50,796 nt of DNA from an uncultured Clostridia bacterium. Lineage in GTDB: Bacteria; Bacillota; Clostridia; Christensenellales; Borkfalkiaceae. The notes beneath the pieces were generated by a model, which was given only the letters and a program-made list of their open reading frames with translations, was not told the origin of the DNA and searched no databases. The stretch lies in NCBI GenBank assembly GCA_944363395.1, contig CALVUC010000009.1, positions 1 through 50,796 of the forward strand. The letters run 5' to 3'. This document shows, piece after piece, positions 26,213-34,280 of the stretch. How positions within the stretch are numbered: the stretch's first letter is position 1; each line of letters starts with the position of its first letter. The translations under genes were made by a program, and so were the position numbers.

Positions 26213-28150
26213 TCACTTTTTCAGAACGAGCACTTCGTAGGGCTTCAGGGCGACGGTCCCCGTGCAGGCTCTCTTCCCGAGGAGTTCGGTATACATCCCG
26301 TGCAGCGTGAGAATGCCCTCCTTGCCCTCCGTCTCGACGGCAATGATGCCGTTTTCCGCTCCCGAGCGCGCGACGAGCGCGACATTGTCCGAGGCGTCCG
26401 CGACCGCCTCCTTGCCGATGAGGCGCAGGAGCGCTTCGGGCGAGGGAACGCTGCCGAGCACGATGACGCGCCCCTTACCGACGCGGTTGCAGGTGACGGC
26501 GGGCAGTCCTTTGAACTCGCCGTTCGCATATACGGCGAGCGCCTCCGCCCCGCGCAGTTCGTACGCGGCGTAGCATACGGAAAGCCCGAATTCGCCGCCG
26601 TCCGCCCATTGCGCGCGGTATACGTCGTTGCCGACGGGCAGGTCGTAGAGTTCGTACACGCCCGCCAGCTCCTCCAAAAAGGAGTGCGGCGCCTCCTTGT
26701 ACTTGCTCGCACAGTCGGTCATGATGTCCGTCATGGGTCCGACGATCCAGGTACCGCCCTGCTCCACCCATGCGCGGACGCGCGCGGGCAGACCGTGCTC
26801 GTCCGCCGTGTAGAGGAAGGGCGAGATGAGGACGTCAAAGCCGTCGAGGGAGTGCGCCGTGTCGATGACGTCCACGTTGTGGCGGCGCAGCGGCGTGTGG
26901 AAGGCGTCGATGAGCGTCCTGCGATAGTCAAAGTTTTTGAGAAGGGGCGCGCTCTGCGTCTCGAGAACGGTCGTCGCGGAATAGTGCAGCGCGATCTTCG
27001 CCTCCACGCTGGAATTGACGAGGAACTCGCGGCAGCGTTCAAACTCTTTCGCCGCCTTTACGACCTCCTGCGTCACCCTGTACGCCCTGCCCGACGCGTT
27101 GTAGAGCGCGCCGTGTGCGATCTCATGTCCGTTGGGATGGGCGCGGAAGAGCCAGTACTCGACCATCTCGCCGCCCTTGGCAACGGGCAGCCAGGTATTG
27201 GCGTAGCAGGCGCCCTCGGGGCGGTAGCCGAACTCGGCAAAGGTGCTGCCGTTCCAGCCGACCTGCGTCTCCGTCACCCAGAAGGGCTTATCCTTGACGG
27301 TGCGCAGGAAGTCGTAGGCGAAAGCGGTACGGGGCAGCTCGGCGGCGGGCTCGTAGTGGTTGTACTGCACGACGTCCAGCTTCTCGTTCGTGTCATAATA
27401 GGGCAGAAGCCCCGTCGCCATCATGTCCGTTCCGACGGGCGCGTCCGAACAGCGGTGCAGAATGTCCGCCTGCTCGTTGACATAGGAGATGATGTTTTTG
27501 TTGTGGAAGCGTATCCACTCCGTCATCAGCGAGGGATGCTCCCATCTGCCGTGTACGGGCGGAACGATCTCCTCGAAGGACCTGTAGGTAAGCGACCAGC
27601 GCGCCATCCCCCACGCCTTGTTGAGCGCCCCGACCGTGCCGTACTTCTCCTTCAGATAGGCGTGAAAGCCCGCGCGGCAGTTGGGGCAATAACAGCCCTC
27701 GCCGTAGGGGAAGACCTCGTTATCGATCTGCCAGCCGATGACGGCGGAATGGCGCCCGAACGCCTCGCCGAGCTTTTGCGTGATGATGCGGTTTTTCTCG
27801 CGCATGACGGGCGAGGATTTGCAGGGATGGCAACGGGAAAAGATCTCTGTCTGCTCCTTGCTGCCGTAGACGATGCGCGTCTCGGGGTATTTGTCAAACA
27901 GCCACCTGGGCGGCGTGCAGCTCGGCGTACACATGATGACGTCGATCCCCGCCGCATACAGTTTGTCGACGACGTCCTTGAGCCAGCCGAGCGTAAAGAC
28001 GCCCTCCTCCGGCTCCATATCCGCCCATGCAAACTCGCCCACGCGCACACAGTTGACGCCCGCCCGCTGCATCCGCTCGATATCTTTGTCCACCTCCGAA
28101 GGTTCCCATACTTCGGGGTAGTACGCCGCTCCGACATAGATCTTCTTCAT
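26213..28150 (-). CDS. GH42 beta-galactosidase
   Basis: Glycoside hydrolase family 42 enzyme that removes terminal beta-galactose; probably acts on imported oligosaccharides. The 645 residues form an N-terminal TIM barrel (MKKIYVGAAYYPEVW onward), with acid/base Glu in WQIDNEVFPY near residue 143 and nucleophile Glu in WVTETQVGWNG near 294. A trimerisation domain with an amidotransferase-like fold and a C-terminal beta domain follow. A Cys cluster (CHPCKSS, CYCPNC) may bind zinc as in other members. There is no signal peptide. The ATG at 28150 follows AGAGG; upstream reading is not conserved. Confidence 0.95.
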   Translation of the reverse strand: MKKIYVGAAYYPEVWEPSEVDKDIERMQRAGVNCVRVGEFAWADMEPEEGVFTLGWLKDVVDKLYAAGIDVIMCTPSCTPPRWLFDKYPETRIVYGSKEQTEIFSRCHPCKSSPVMREKNRIITQKLGEAFGRHSAVIGWQIDNEVFPYGEGCYCPNCRAGFHAYLKEKYGTVGALNKAWGMARWSLTYRSFEEIVPPVHGRWEHPSLMTEWIRFHNKNIISYVNEQADILHRCSDAPVGTDMMATGLLPYYDTNEKLDVVQYNHYEPAAELPRTAFAYDFLRTVKDKPFWVTETQVGWNGSTFAEFGYRPEGACYANTWLPVAKGGEMVEYWLFRAHPNGHEIAHGALYNASGRAYRVTQEVVKAAKEFERCREFLVNSSVEAKIALHYSATTVLETQSAPLLKNFDYRRTLIDAFHTPLRRHNVDVIDTAHSLDGFDVLISPFLYTADEHGLPARVRAWVEQGGTWIVGPMTDIMTDCASKYKEAPHSFLEELAGVYELYDLPVGNDVYRAQWADGGEFGLSVCYAAYELRGAEALAVYANGEFKGLPAVTCNRVGKGRVIVLGSVPSPEALLRLIGKEAVADASDNVALVARSGAENGIIAVETEGKEGILTLHGMYTELLGKRACTGTVALKPYEVLVLKK

Positions 28151-28192
28151 CGTTACCTCTCTTTGCCGCCGCCGCGGCATTTTTTCCACGAT

Positions 28193-28221
28193 ATTATACC
28201 CGACGCCGAAGAAAATGTCAA
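28193..28221 (-). promoter_or_regulatory. Consensus promoter of the GH42 gene
   Basis: TTGACA (28221-28216), 17 bp, TATAAT (28198-28193), with a leader of about 36 nt. No catabolite (cre) box was recognised. Confidence 0.88.
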
Positions 28222-28231
28222 TACCCGCAGG

Positions 28232-28269
28232 AAAAAAAACGCGCGCCCGCGGCGATGCCGCGGGCGCGC
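28232..28269 (-). terminator. Terminator of the cyclophilin-like lipoprotein gene
   Basis: A 13-bp GC stem (28241-28253 with 28257-28269), followed on the minus strand by eight T residues. A smaller CCGCGGC/GCCGCGG hairpin (about 28299-28317) precedes it, right after the stop codon. Confidence 0.9.
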
Positions 28270-28321
28270 GCCTGTCGCTCCCCCCTGCACACAAAAACCG
28301 CGGCATCGCCGCGGTATGGTG

Positions 28322-29221
28322 TCAATATTTATCGACGGTAACGGACTTGATGACGATGGGCATGGAGACAGGCGTCTCAAAATCGTCGGTGAGCCCCGCC
28401 GTCTGCACGCTGCGGAAATAGTCGTAGCGGTTGAGCGGCATGGCTTCCTGCGCCGTCGTGAAGGTGTCGTCCTCGTCCAGCGTGTCCTCGTACTCGTTGA
28501 TGGCGGCAAGGAGACCGTTGGTCATCTCCTCGTTATAGTTGGTCGCCATACCGATGACGCAGTACGTCGCATCGGCAGAGGCACGAGATTCGCCCATGAA
28601 GGTATAGAAGAGAGAGGTCGTGCTGTTGTAGCCGTAGCCGAGCTCCTGATAGGCGTTGCCGTCGTTGTCTGCGCCGCCGTCCGCACGCTCGACCCAAACC
28701 GTCTCTCTGCCCTCGCCCTTGTCGGTATAGTACATGACGAGCGCGCCCTCTTCGTGGACGTACTCCTTGCCGTTCTCCTGCTCGACGCCGTTCGCCGAGA
28801 ACTCGCCGTAGACGGAATAGAGCGGGATGGTGCGCGCCTCATCCGCCCAGACGGACTGCGTGAAGGTGATGTCCTTCTCCTCTTCGAGGCGCTTGACCTC
28901 TTCGAGATAGTTGACCTCCACAAGTTCTCCGTCCACAAGGCGGTAACCGCCCGCCTTCATCGTGTAATTCTGATAATCGTGTACGACCAGTCCGTCGTAA
29001 AAGCCCGCGTCGGCAAGCTCGATGAAGTGCTGCACCGTCTTGGGCGCGTCCACGCGCGAAAGGACGTAATGCACGGCATAGTCCTCGCCGTTGAAGGAAT
29101 AAGTGATGGTAACTTCGGGATCGTTGGACGTCGTGCAGCCCGTGAACATGGCGGCGGTTCCTGCGGCAAGCAGAGCGGAGACGCCGATCGCAGCGGCACG
29201 GTTGAGAAGTTTCTTTTTCAT
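28322..29221 (-). CDS. Cyclophilin-like lipoprotein
   Basis: The 299 residues begin with a lipoprotein signal (basic N-terminus, hydrophobic core, FTGC lipobox with Cys29). The next part resembles a cyclophilin-type peptidyl-prolyl isomerase: DAPKTVQHFIELADAGFYDGLVVHDY...KAGGY. The catalytic arginine after the histidine (FHR in active enzymes) is replaced by aspartate (VHD), and a long insert splits the fold, so isomerase activity is doubtful. The start is the ATG at 29221 after TGGAGATAT. It is likely an extracytoplasmic folding or binding protein. Confidence 0.78.
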   Translation of the reverse strand: MKKKLLNRAAAIGVSALLAAGTAAMFTGCTTSNDPEVTITYSFNGEDYAVHYVLSRVDAPKTVQHFIELADAGFYDGLVVHDYQNYTMKAGGYRLVDGELVEVNYLEEVKRLEEEKDITFTQSVWADEARTIPLYSVYGEFSANGVEQENGKEYVHEEGALVMYYTDKGEGRETVWVERADGGADNDGNAYQELGYGYNSTTSLFYTFMGESRASADATYCVIGMATNYNEEMTNGLLAAINEYEDTLDEDDTFTTAQEAMPLNRYDYFRSVQTAGLTDDFETPVSMPIVIKSVTVDKY

Positions 29222-29248
29222 AGCGATATCTCCAGATGTTTCCCCTTT

Positions 29249-29277
29249 ATTGTACCTTGAAAAAGCAAATTCGTCAA
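29249..29277 (-). promoter_or_regulatory. Promoter of the cyclophilin-like lipoprotein gene
   Basis: TTGACG (29277-29272), 17 bp, TACAAT (29254-29249), about 27 nt from the ATG. Confidence 0.82.
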
Positions 29278-29443
29278 GTGGTTTCCCCGAATTGTGCATG
29301 AAAATCTTGTGTTTTTGCGCCCGATCGGGCACTTTACAGCCGAAAAAGAGAAGATGCGCCGCGTTTTTCTCCCGTCGCACTCTCATCCGCCCCTCCCCCG
29401 CCGCGGCGGAAAATGTTTTTAAGCATCATTTCGGGAAAACCCA
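29278..29443. other. Intergenic stretch between divergent lipoprotein promoters
   Basis: No gene with a ribosome site was seen on either strand. The stretch separates the promoter of the cyclophilin-like lipoprotein (minus) from that of the small lipoprotein (plus). A CCGATCGG palindrome (inside GCCCGATCGGGC, near 29320-29330) is the only clear symmetric element. Confidence 0.5.
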
Positions 29444-29472
29444 TTGACAATTCCGTTGCCGCGTGCTAATAT
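29444..29472 (+). promoter_or_regulatory. Promoter of the small lipoprotein gene
   Basis: TTGACA 29444-29449, 17 bp, TAATAT 29467-29472. It gives a 5' leader of about 140 nt. Confidence 0.65.
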
Positions 29473-29499
29473 TTTATTGTAAAGGATTGTATATGGAGA

Positions 29500-29524
29500 G
29501 ATCATGCGCAAAACGGGCATGATC
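29500..29524 (+). promoter_or_regulatory. Inverted repeat in the lipoprotein leader
   Basis: GATCATGC and GCATGATC pair perfectly across a 9-nt loop within the predicted leader. In RNA the stem would cover the start of the short frame at 29504. Confidence 0.45.
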
Positions 29525-29563
29525 CTCCGATCAGAGAAGGAGGCGCTTCCGATGGGGATTTGA
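29504..29563 (+). CDS. Possible 19-residue leader peptide
   Basis: ATG at 29504 lies a few nt after GGAGAG, and the frame ends at TGA 29561-29563 (MRKTGMILRSEKEALPMGI). It lies upstream of the lipoprotein gene and its start is inside the stem 29500-29524. No codon run suggests classic attenuation. It may be chance. Confidence 0.3.
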   Translation: MRKTGMILRSEKEALPMGI

Positions 29564-29620
29564 TTTTGCAACAGCAAGCCGATCAAGAATGACCATGATC
29601 TGAAAAAAAGGGGGTATATC

Positions 29621-30109
29621 ATGAAAACACTGACTAAAATTTATGCCTGCATCGCTGCCGCGGCATCGCTGTTTGCGGCGGCGCTCTGCGCGGGGTGTAC
29701 GACGGAAGATTCACTGTTGATTGAATTACACACCTGGGAGAATACTTCCGGTGTTCCCAACAATGTGATCGCAATTTCCTTTGATGACAGAGACGTCAAT
29801 GTAAAGATATCTGCGGCAACAGGTGTTTTTTGGGATAAAAACAGCGGATCGTATGTGAACGAGACAGAAAGAGCAGCAGTTGATTTTGAAATCAGTTGGT
29901 ATTATAGAGGAGCGGAAGAGTTTACGCAAGACTTTGTCCGTATTATGTTATTAAAGAGTGACCTTGCCGTCGGCTGCGCCGTCATCAAGATCGAGCCCAC
30001 AAAATCGTGGTACTCTGCCGCTGTATGTGAAAAAATTCTTTATAGACAGCCTGTTCCGATACAGCAAGCCGAATCGGAGATCGAACAGATCGTATTAGAA
30101 AATCAATAA
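29621..30109 (+). CDS. Small lipoprotein of unknown function
   Basis: The 162 residues start with an export signal and a lipobox-like CAGC ending at Cys26; the mature part has no family I recognise and seems beta-rich (VNVKISAATGVFWD, VDFEISWYYRGAEEF). Base composition is clearly lower in GC than that of neighbours, which hints at recent acquisition or weak selection. The ATG follows AGGGGG. It is monocistronic and faces the ribosomal protein cluster. Confidence 0.72.
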   Translation: MKTLTKIYACIAAAASLFAAALCAGCTTEDSLLIELHTWENTSGVPNNVIAISFDDRDVNVKISAATGVFWDKNSGSYVNETERAAVDFEISWYYRGAEEFTQDFVRIMLLKSDLAVGCAVIKIEPTKSWYSAAVCEKILYRQPVPIQQAESEIEQIVLENQ

Positions 30110-30181
30110 AAAGGAGTACAAGATCAAAAAATAACATGGATCAAGGCGTCTCCTTTTATGTCCGTATCCGTTTCCATACAT

Positions 30182-30211
30182 AAAAAACAGGCGATCACAA
30201 ACGATCGCCTG
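30182..30211 (-). terminator. Second terminator downstream of rplL
   Basis: CAGGCGATC/GATCGCCTG stem followed on the minus strand by TTTTTTA. It stands 40 nt beyond the rplL terminator and may catch read-through, or end the plus-strand lipoprotein transcript less efficiently. Confidence 0.7.
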
Positions 30212-30250
30212 TGCAAGTCCCCTTCCGATATGAACGCGGCACGCGGGACG

Positions 30251-30280
30251 AAAAAAAGCTCCGCCGAAGCGGAGCTTTTT
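30251..30280. terminator. rplL terminator
   Basis: Stem AGCTCCGC/GCGGAGCT with a CGAA loop, T-run on minus strand (seven T) and on plus (five T): bidirectional. It closes the rplJ-rplL unit; rpoB does not follow. Confidence 0.92.
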
Positions 30281-30290
30281 CGTGATCGGA

Positions 30291-30662
30291 TCACTCGAGG
30301 ACGGCGGTAGCGCCTGCTTCCTTGAGCTTTGCAAGAGCAGCCTCTGCATCTGCCTTCGGCACGCCTTCCTTGAGGACGCCGAGACCTTCGACCGCCTTCT
30401 TCGCCTCTGCAAGGCCGAGACCCGTGAATTCGCGGACGACCTTGATGACGCCGATCTTGTTTGCGCCGAAATCCTTGAGGACGATGTTGAACTCGGTCTT
30501 TTCCTCTTCTGCGGGAGCAGCCTCTGCTGCGCCTGCCGCACCTGCAACGGCGACGGGAGCGGCAGCGGAAACGCCGAACTCCTCCTCAAGCGCCTTGACG
30601 AACTCGTTGAGCTCGACAACGGTCATCGCCTTGACTTCTTCGATAAACTTCTGGACATCCAT
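30291..30662 (-). CDS. rplL: Large ribosomal subunit protein bL12 (L7/L12)
   Basis: Stalk protein that recruits GTPase factors to the ribosome, as dimers on L10. The 123 residues show the N-terminal dimerisation helices ([29 protein letters not shown]), here spread over residues 3-31, an Ala-rich hinge (about 33-53) and the C-terminal domain with [18 protein letters not shown]. The start is the ATG at 30662 with GGAG 9 nt upstream; TTG at 30668 is the alternative. Confidence 0.97.
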   Translation of the reverse strand: MDVQKFIEEVKAMTVVELNEFVKALEEEFGVSAAAPVAVAGAAGAAEAAPAEEEKTEFNIVLKDFGANKIGVIKVVREFTGLGLAEAKKAVEGLGVLKEGVPKADAEAALAKLKEAGATAVLE

Positions 30663-30683
30663 GATCAAATTCTCCTTTTCTTT

Positions 30684-31181
30684 TTAAGATTTCTGACCCG
30701 CGATGGCGTTCATGACATACGCGAGGTTTGCGATGGGCGCCTGCAGGCAGCCGACCATCTTGGCAAGCAGCACCTCTCTCGAAGGGATGGCTGCGAGCTT
30801 CTTCACGCCCTCGGCGTCCACATAGGCGCCTGCGACGTATGCGCTCTTGGGAACAAGTTTCTCTTCGAGCGCGGGGTTCTCTTTGACTGCCTTTGCAATG
30901 ATGGAGCAGCCGCTCGTCTCATCGGGGCAGAACACGAACGCAGTCGCGCCGTTCAGGTCGTTGTCGAACGCCGTAACGCCCAGCTCATCGAATGCCTTGC
31001 GGACAAGGGTGTTCTTGTACACCTTGTACTCGCACTGCGCGTCGCGGAACTTGCCGCGCAGCGCCGTGACTTCGGCAACGGTGAGACGGTCGTATTTGGC
31101 GAGGACGACGGACTTGCTCGCAGAGATCTTTTCCTTGATCTCTTCGACGACTGCCTTCTTCGCTTCAAAATTAGCCGACAT
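30684..31181 (-). CDS. rplJ: Large ribosomal subunit protein uL10
   Basis: Base of the ribosomal stalk: it binds 23S rRNA and anchors L7/L12 dimers by its C-terminal helix. The 165 residues match the family (KKAVVEEIKEKISASKSVVLAKYDRLTVAEVTALRGKFRD...). The ATG at 31181 follows GGAGG. Expression should be controlled by the leader at 31182-31322 through binding of L10(L12)4. Confidence 0.96.
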   Translation of the reverse strand: MSANFEAKKAVVEEIKEKISASKSVVLAKYDRLTVAEVTALRGKFRDAQCEYKVYKNTLVRKAFDELGVTAFDNDLNGATAFVFCPDETSGCSIIAKAVKENPALEEKLVPKSAYVAGAYVDAEGVKKLAAIPSREVLLAKMVGCLQAPIANLAYVMNAIAGQKS

Positions 31182-31322
31182 GATTACCTCCGTAAAACTC
31201 CTTTCGGAGCCGCATTAAAAAACTTCCGCACCGCAGACAGGCACGGAAGTGGAAAATACAGATGTATTTCGTTCCTACCTCGACGGGATATTGAGCCTTG
31301 CGGCACCCGTTGTCTGCGGTAT
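31182..31322 (-). ncRNA. L10-type leader RNA with attenuator
   Basis: A 141-nt leader before rplJ. It contains the GCC..AAGGCTCAATATCCCGTCGAGGTAGG-type core (on the minus strand, near 31275-31305) of the L10 leader that binds the L10-L12 complex. A terminator stem (31222-31228 with 31244-31250, extended by wobble pairs; T-run at 31222-31217) stands near the end. CCGCAGACA at 31319-31311 is complementary to TGTCTGCGG at 31239-31231 inside the terminator, which makes an anti-terminator. Confidence 0.85.
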
Positions 31323-31328
31323 ATGACA

Positions 31329-31357
31329 ATTGTAGCACAGAGCGGAAAAACCGTCAA
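31329..31357 (-). promoter_or_regulatory. rplJ-rplL promoter
   Basis: TTGACG (31357-31352), 17 bp, TACAAT (31334-31329), located between the rplA stop and the L10 leader. Confidence 0.85.
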
Positions 31358-31374
31358 GCGATTTTACGCCCTTT

Positions 31375-32064
31375 TTAACCTCTGTTGAAGGCAACTTTGA
31401 CGCCGGGGCCCATCGTGCTGGTGAGGGTGACGCTCTTGACGTACTGACCCTTGGCTGCGGCGGGCTTTGCGCGGACGATCGCGTCCATCAGCGCGTTGAA
31501 GTTCTCGAGGATCTTCTCGGTGCCGAAGCTCTTCTTGCCGATGGGGCAGTGGATGATCGCCGTCTTATCGAGACGGTACTCGACCTTACCTGCCTTGACT
31601 TCCTGCACCGCGCGCGCGACGTCCATCGTGACCGTACCCGACTTGGGGTTGGGCATCAAGCCCTTGGGGCCGAGGATACGACCGATACGACCGACCATAC
31701 CCATCATGTCGGGCGTGGTGATCATGACGTCGAAGCCGAACCAGTTCTCCGTCTGGATCTTCTGGATCATCTCCTCCGCGCCGACGAAATCTGCGCCCGC
31801 CGCCTGTGCAGCGTCCGCTCTCTCGCCCTTGGCGATGACGAGGACCTTCTTGGTCTTACCGGTACCGTTGGGCAGGACGAGGACGCCTCTGACCTGCTGA
31901 TCCGCCTGACGGGGATCGATACCCAGACGAACGTGAAGCTCCACGGTCTCGTCGAACTTTGCCTTTGCGTTTTCGAGCACGATGCCGACCGCTTCGCCCG
32001 CTTCGTATGCGCGCTGCTTGTCGTACGTTTTGATGCTCTCAGCGTACTTTTTACCGTATTTCAT
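31375..32064 (-). CDS. rplA: Large ribosomal subunit protein uL1
   Basis: L1 stalk protein that binds 23S rRNA helix 76-78 and helps release deacylated tRNA; it also represses its own operon in many bacteria. The 229 residues match the family, with the RNA-binding signature [25 protein letters not shown] described at residues 110-135 and [18 protein letters not shown] behind it. The ATG follows GGGAGG and lies 43 nt after rplK. Confidence 0.97.
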   Translation of the reverse strand: MKYGKKYAESIKTYDKQRAYEAGEAVGIVLENAKAKFDETVELHVRLGIDPRQADQQVRGVLVLPNGTGKTKKVLVIAKGERADAAQAAGADFVGAEEMIQKIQTENWFGFDVMITTPDMMGMVGRIGRILGPKGLMPNPKSGTVTMDVARAVQEVKAGKVEYRLDKTAIIHCPIGKKSFGTEKILENFNALMDAIVRAKPAAAKGQYVKSVTLTSTMGPGVKVAFNRG

Positions 32065-32107
32065 CCATAACCTCCCGTGGTTCCTGCGAGGATCGCTCCT
32101 CTCCCAC

Positions 32108-32533
32108 TCACTCCTCGACCGTGACGCCCATGCTGCGCGCCGTACCCTTGATCATGCTCATCGCGCTCTCAAGCGTCGTGCAGTTGAGATCGGGCATCTT
32201 GAGCTTTGCGATCTCTTCGACCTGCGCCTTCGTCAGCTTGCCGACCTTGACCTTGTTGGGGGTCGCGCTCGCCGTCTCCAGCCCCAGCGCCTTCTTGATA
32301 AGGACGGGTGCGGGCGGGGTCTTCAACACGAACGTGAACGAACGATCCTGATAGATCGTCATCACGACGGGAATGATGAGCCCTTCCTGCCCTGCCGTCT
32401 TGGCATTAAACTCCTTCGTGAAGCCGGGGATGTTGATGCCGTGAGGGCCGAGCGTCGAACCGACAGGGGGGCCGGGCGTCGCTTTCCCTGCAGGGAGCTG
32501 CAACTTGACGACTGCCGTAACTTTCTTTGCCAT
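32108..32533 (-). CDS. rplK: Large ribosomal subunit protein uL11
   Basis: Binds the GTPase-associated centre of 23S rRNA. The 141 residues are the usual length: N-terminal [25 protein letters not shown] (residues 1-25 in the family block), then [19 protein letters not shown] and the C-terminal rRNA-binding domain. The ATG at 32533 follows GGAGGAAG; the in-frame ATG at 32563 is rejected because L11 starts with MAKK. Confidence 0.97.
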   Translation of the reverse strand: MAKKVTAVVKLQLPAGKATPGPPVGSTLGPHGINIPGFTKEFNAKTAGQEGLIIPVVMTIYQDRSFTFVLKTPPAPVLIKKALGLETASATPNKVKVGKLTKAQVEEIAKLKMPDLNCTTLESAMSMIKGTARSMGVTVEE

Positions 32534-32629
32534 TGTTACTTCCTCCGTTTGTGGTACATACAAGGCGGCAGAAAAGAAGATTTACCGTCTCTCCCACATA
32601 TTCTAAACGCTTTTGCAAGCGGAAGAATC

Positions 32630-33196
32630 TTACGATTCCGATTGTTCGGGCGTTTCGGCGCCCTCGGGGACTTTCTGCATCTGGACGTACTCCACTTCGA
32701 CGTCCTGCTGCCTGCCGAACATGACGATGGAGACCTTGGCGCGCTGCGTCTCGGGATTGATCTCGCGGATGGTGCCGACAAAGCCTTCCAGAGGCCCGTT
32801 GTCGATCGCGACCCTGTCCCCCACCTCGAAATCGGCGTCGGCGACATACTCTTCCAGGCGCAGACGGCGGATCTCCTCCTCCTTCATGGGGATGGGACGA
32901 CCCTGCGGGCCGCAGAAGCCCGTCACGCCGCGCGTGTTCGTCACAAGATACCAGATCTGGTTGGAATAGATCATCTTGATAAAGACGTAGCAGGGAAGGA
33001 GCTTGCGCTCTACGACCTTCTTTTTGCCGTTCGCCTTTTCTTCGATGGTCTGTTCCGTGGGGATCTTGACGTCAACGATACTGTCCTGCAGGTTGTTGTT
33101 TTCGATGAGCCGCAGAAGACTCTCCTTCACCATGGCTTCGTAGCCGGAATAGGTGTGAAGGATATACCACTTCGGTTCGGTGTCTACGTTTGCCAT
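32630..33196 (-). CDS. nusG: Transcription elongation factor NusG
   Basis: Binds RNA polymerase and couples transcription to Rho, pausing and ribosomes. The 188 residues contain the NGN domain (WYILHTYSGYEAMVKESL at 10-27; LLPCYVFIKMIYSNQIWYLV near 66-86) and a C-terminal KOW domain (FEVGDRVAIDNGPLEGFVG near 125-143). The ATG follows GGGAGAAAC. It lies 19 nt after secE. Confidence 0.97.
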   Translation of the reverse strand: MANVDTEPKWYILHTYSGYEAMVKESLLRLIENNNLQDSIVDVKIPTEQTIEEKANGKKKVVERKLLPCYVFIKMIYSNQIWYLVTNTRGVTGFCGPQGRPIPMKEEEIRRLRLEEYVADADFEVGDRVAIDNGPLEGFVGTIREINPETQRAKVSIVMFGRQQDVEVEYVQMQKVPEGAETPEQSES

Positions 33197-33215
33197 ATTG
33201 TTTCTCCCGCAGAAG

Positions 33216-33509
33216 TTATGCGCCGAGACCGATCATGAGCTCCAAAAGCGCCGAGAGCCCGTAGTTGATCGCGGTGACGATGATCGTGAAGATGAGGACG
33301 ATGACCAGGACCACGCCCGTCGCTTTGAGCGCCTTGCCGAACGTGGGCCAGGTGACGCGCTTGAGTTCGGAGAAGGTCTCCTTGATCCTGCGCCCCATGC
33401 GCACGAAGATGTTGGGCTTTTTATTCTTTGCGGGCGCCTTTTTGCGCTCGGCGTCGTTCTTTTTTGCGGGAGCTGCAGCTTCCTGCACCTCGTTAGACTT
33501 CTTTGCCAT
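33216..33509 (-). CDS. secE: Preprotein translocase subunit SecE
   Basis: Single-helix essential subunit of the SecYEG channel. The 97 residues have an Ala/Lys-rich cytoplasmic N-terminus (about 1-33), the conserved amphipathic segment ETFSELKRVTWPTFGKALKA (residues 44-63) and one membrane helix (VVLVIVLIFTIIVTAINYGL, 67-86). The ATG follows AAGGGGAAAG. The long N-terminal tail is more extended than in Bacillus (about 59 residues). Confidence 0.96.
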   Translation of the reverse strand: MAKKSNEVQEAAAPAKKNDAERKKAPAKNKKPNIFVRMGRRIKETFSELKRVTWPTFGKALKATGVVLVIVLIFTIIVTAINYGLSALLELMIGLGA

Positions 33510-33530
33510 ACTCTTTCCCCTTCCGTGGGC

Positions 33531-33695
33531 TTACTTGGACTCTTTGTGTACCGTGTGCTTCTTGCAGGTGGGGCAGTACTTCTTCAGCTCGAGACGGTCG
33601 GGATCGTTGCGCTTATTCTTGAAGCTGTCGTAATTGCGGTTTTTGCACTCCGTACACTCGAAAGTGATCTTCATTCTCGTGGATTTCGTAGCCAT
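33531..33695 (-). CDS. rpmG: Large ribosomal subunit protein bL33
   Basis: A 54-residue ribosomal protein, too short for many gene callers. It reads [19 protein letters not shown]... and ends [17 protein letters not shown]. Two CxxC pairs (CTEC near 14, CPTC near 41) mark the zinc-binding (C+) type. It heads rpmG-secE-nusG-rplK-rplA, the standard clostridial order. A GGAG about 12 nt upstream of the ATG is the likely ribosome site. Confidence 0.95.
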   Translation of the reverse strand: MATKSTRMKITFECTECKNRNYDSFKNKRNDPDRLELKKYCPTCKKHTVHKESK

Positions 33696-33746
33696 GGGTT
33701 GAAAACTCCATACAAAAAAATTACACCCCTTTCGGTGCGTGGTTAT

Positions 33747-33775
33747 AGTTTAGCACAATCGCCGCGGGGTGTCAA
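33747..33775 (-). promoter_or_regulatory. Promoter of rpmG-secE-nusG-rplKA
   Basis: TTGACA (33775-33770), 17 bp, TAAACT (33752-33747). The leader to the rpmG ATG is about 45 nt. Confidence 0.8.
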
Positions 33776-33853
33776 CTTTTTTTCCGACCTTTTTGCGGTT
33801 TTTTGAAATATTTTGCAGTCTGTTCCGCGCACGGCTGCCGCGGATGCGGCGGC

Positions 33854-34204
33854 GTGAAGAGATGCGGCGCACCTGCGGAGAAAAGGGCGCGTCCCGCCCG
33901 CTCTTTGCGCCGCGCCTTCCCCCATCCCGGGACGGAACACGGGCATTCCCGTGCGCATGACACCTGCTGCTGCGGCTTGAAGAGAAGCGGCGCACCTGCG
34001 GAGAAAAGGGCGCGTCCCGCCCGCTCTTTGCGCCGCGACTTCCCCCATCCCGGGACGGAACACGGGCGTTCCCGTGCGCATGACACCTGCTGCCGCGGCG
34101 TGAAGAGAAGCGGCATTCCTGCGGAGAAAATGACGCGTCCTGCCCGCTCTTTGCGCCGCGCCTTCCCCCATCCCGGGACGGAACACGGGCGTTCCCGTGC
34201 GCAC
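33854..34204. repeat. Three tandem 123-bp repeats
   Basis: Copies start at 33854, 33977 and 34100 with exactly 123-bp period; the third ends near 34203. Each unit has GAAGAGA..GCGGC, CTGCGGAGAAAA, CGCCCGCTCTTTGCGCCGCG, CCCCCATCCCGGGACGGAAC and the perfect hairpin CACGGGCGTTCCCGTG (CACGGGCATTCCCGTG in the first copy). 123 is a multiple of 3, so a minus-strand frame stays open through all units, but no ribosome site or known domain supports a protein. Confidence 0.9.
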
Positions 34205-34280
34205 ATTACGCCGGCTGTACCACGAGAGAACACGCTCCGCTCCCGCTATTTTTTCCGCGCAAAAGAGCGGCGCCGAGGCG

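Noticed and set aside
26300-29260. A 986-codon plus-strand frame opposite the GH42 and cyclophilin-like genes
   Set aside because: It runs through two minus-strand genes, a terminator and two promoters and has no domain.
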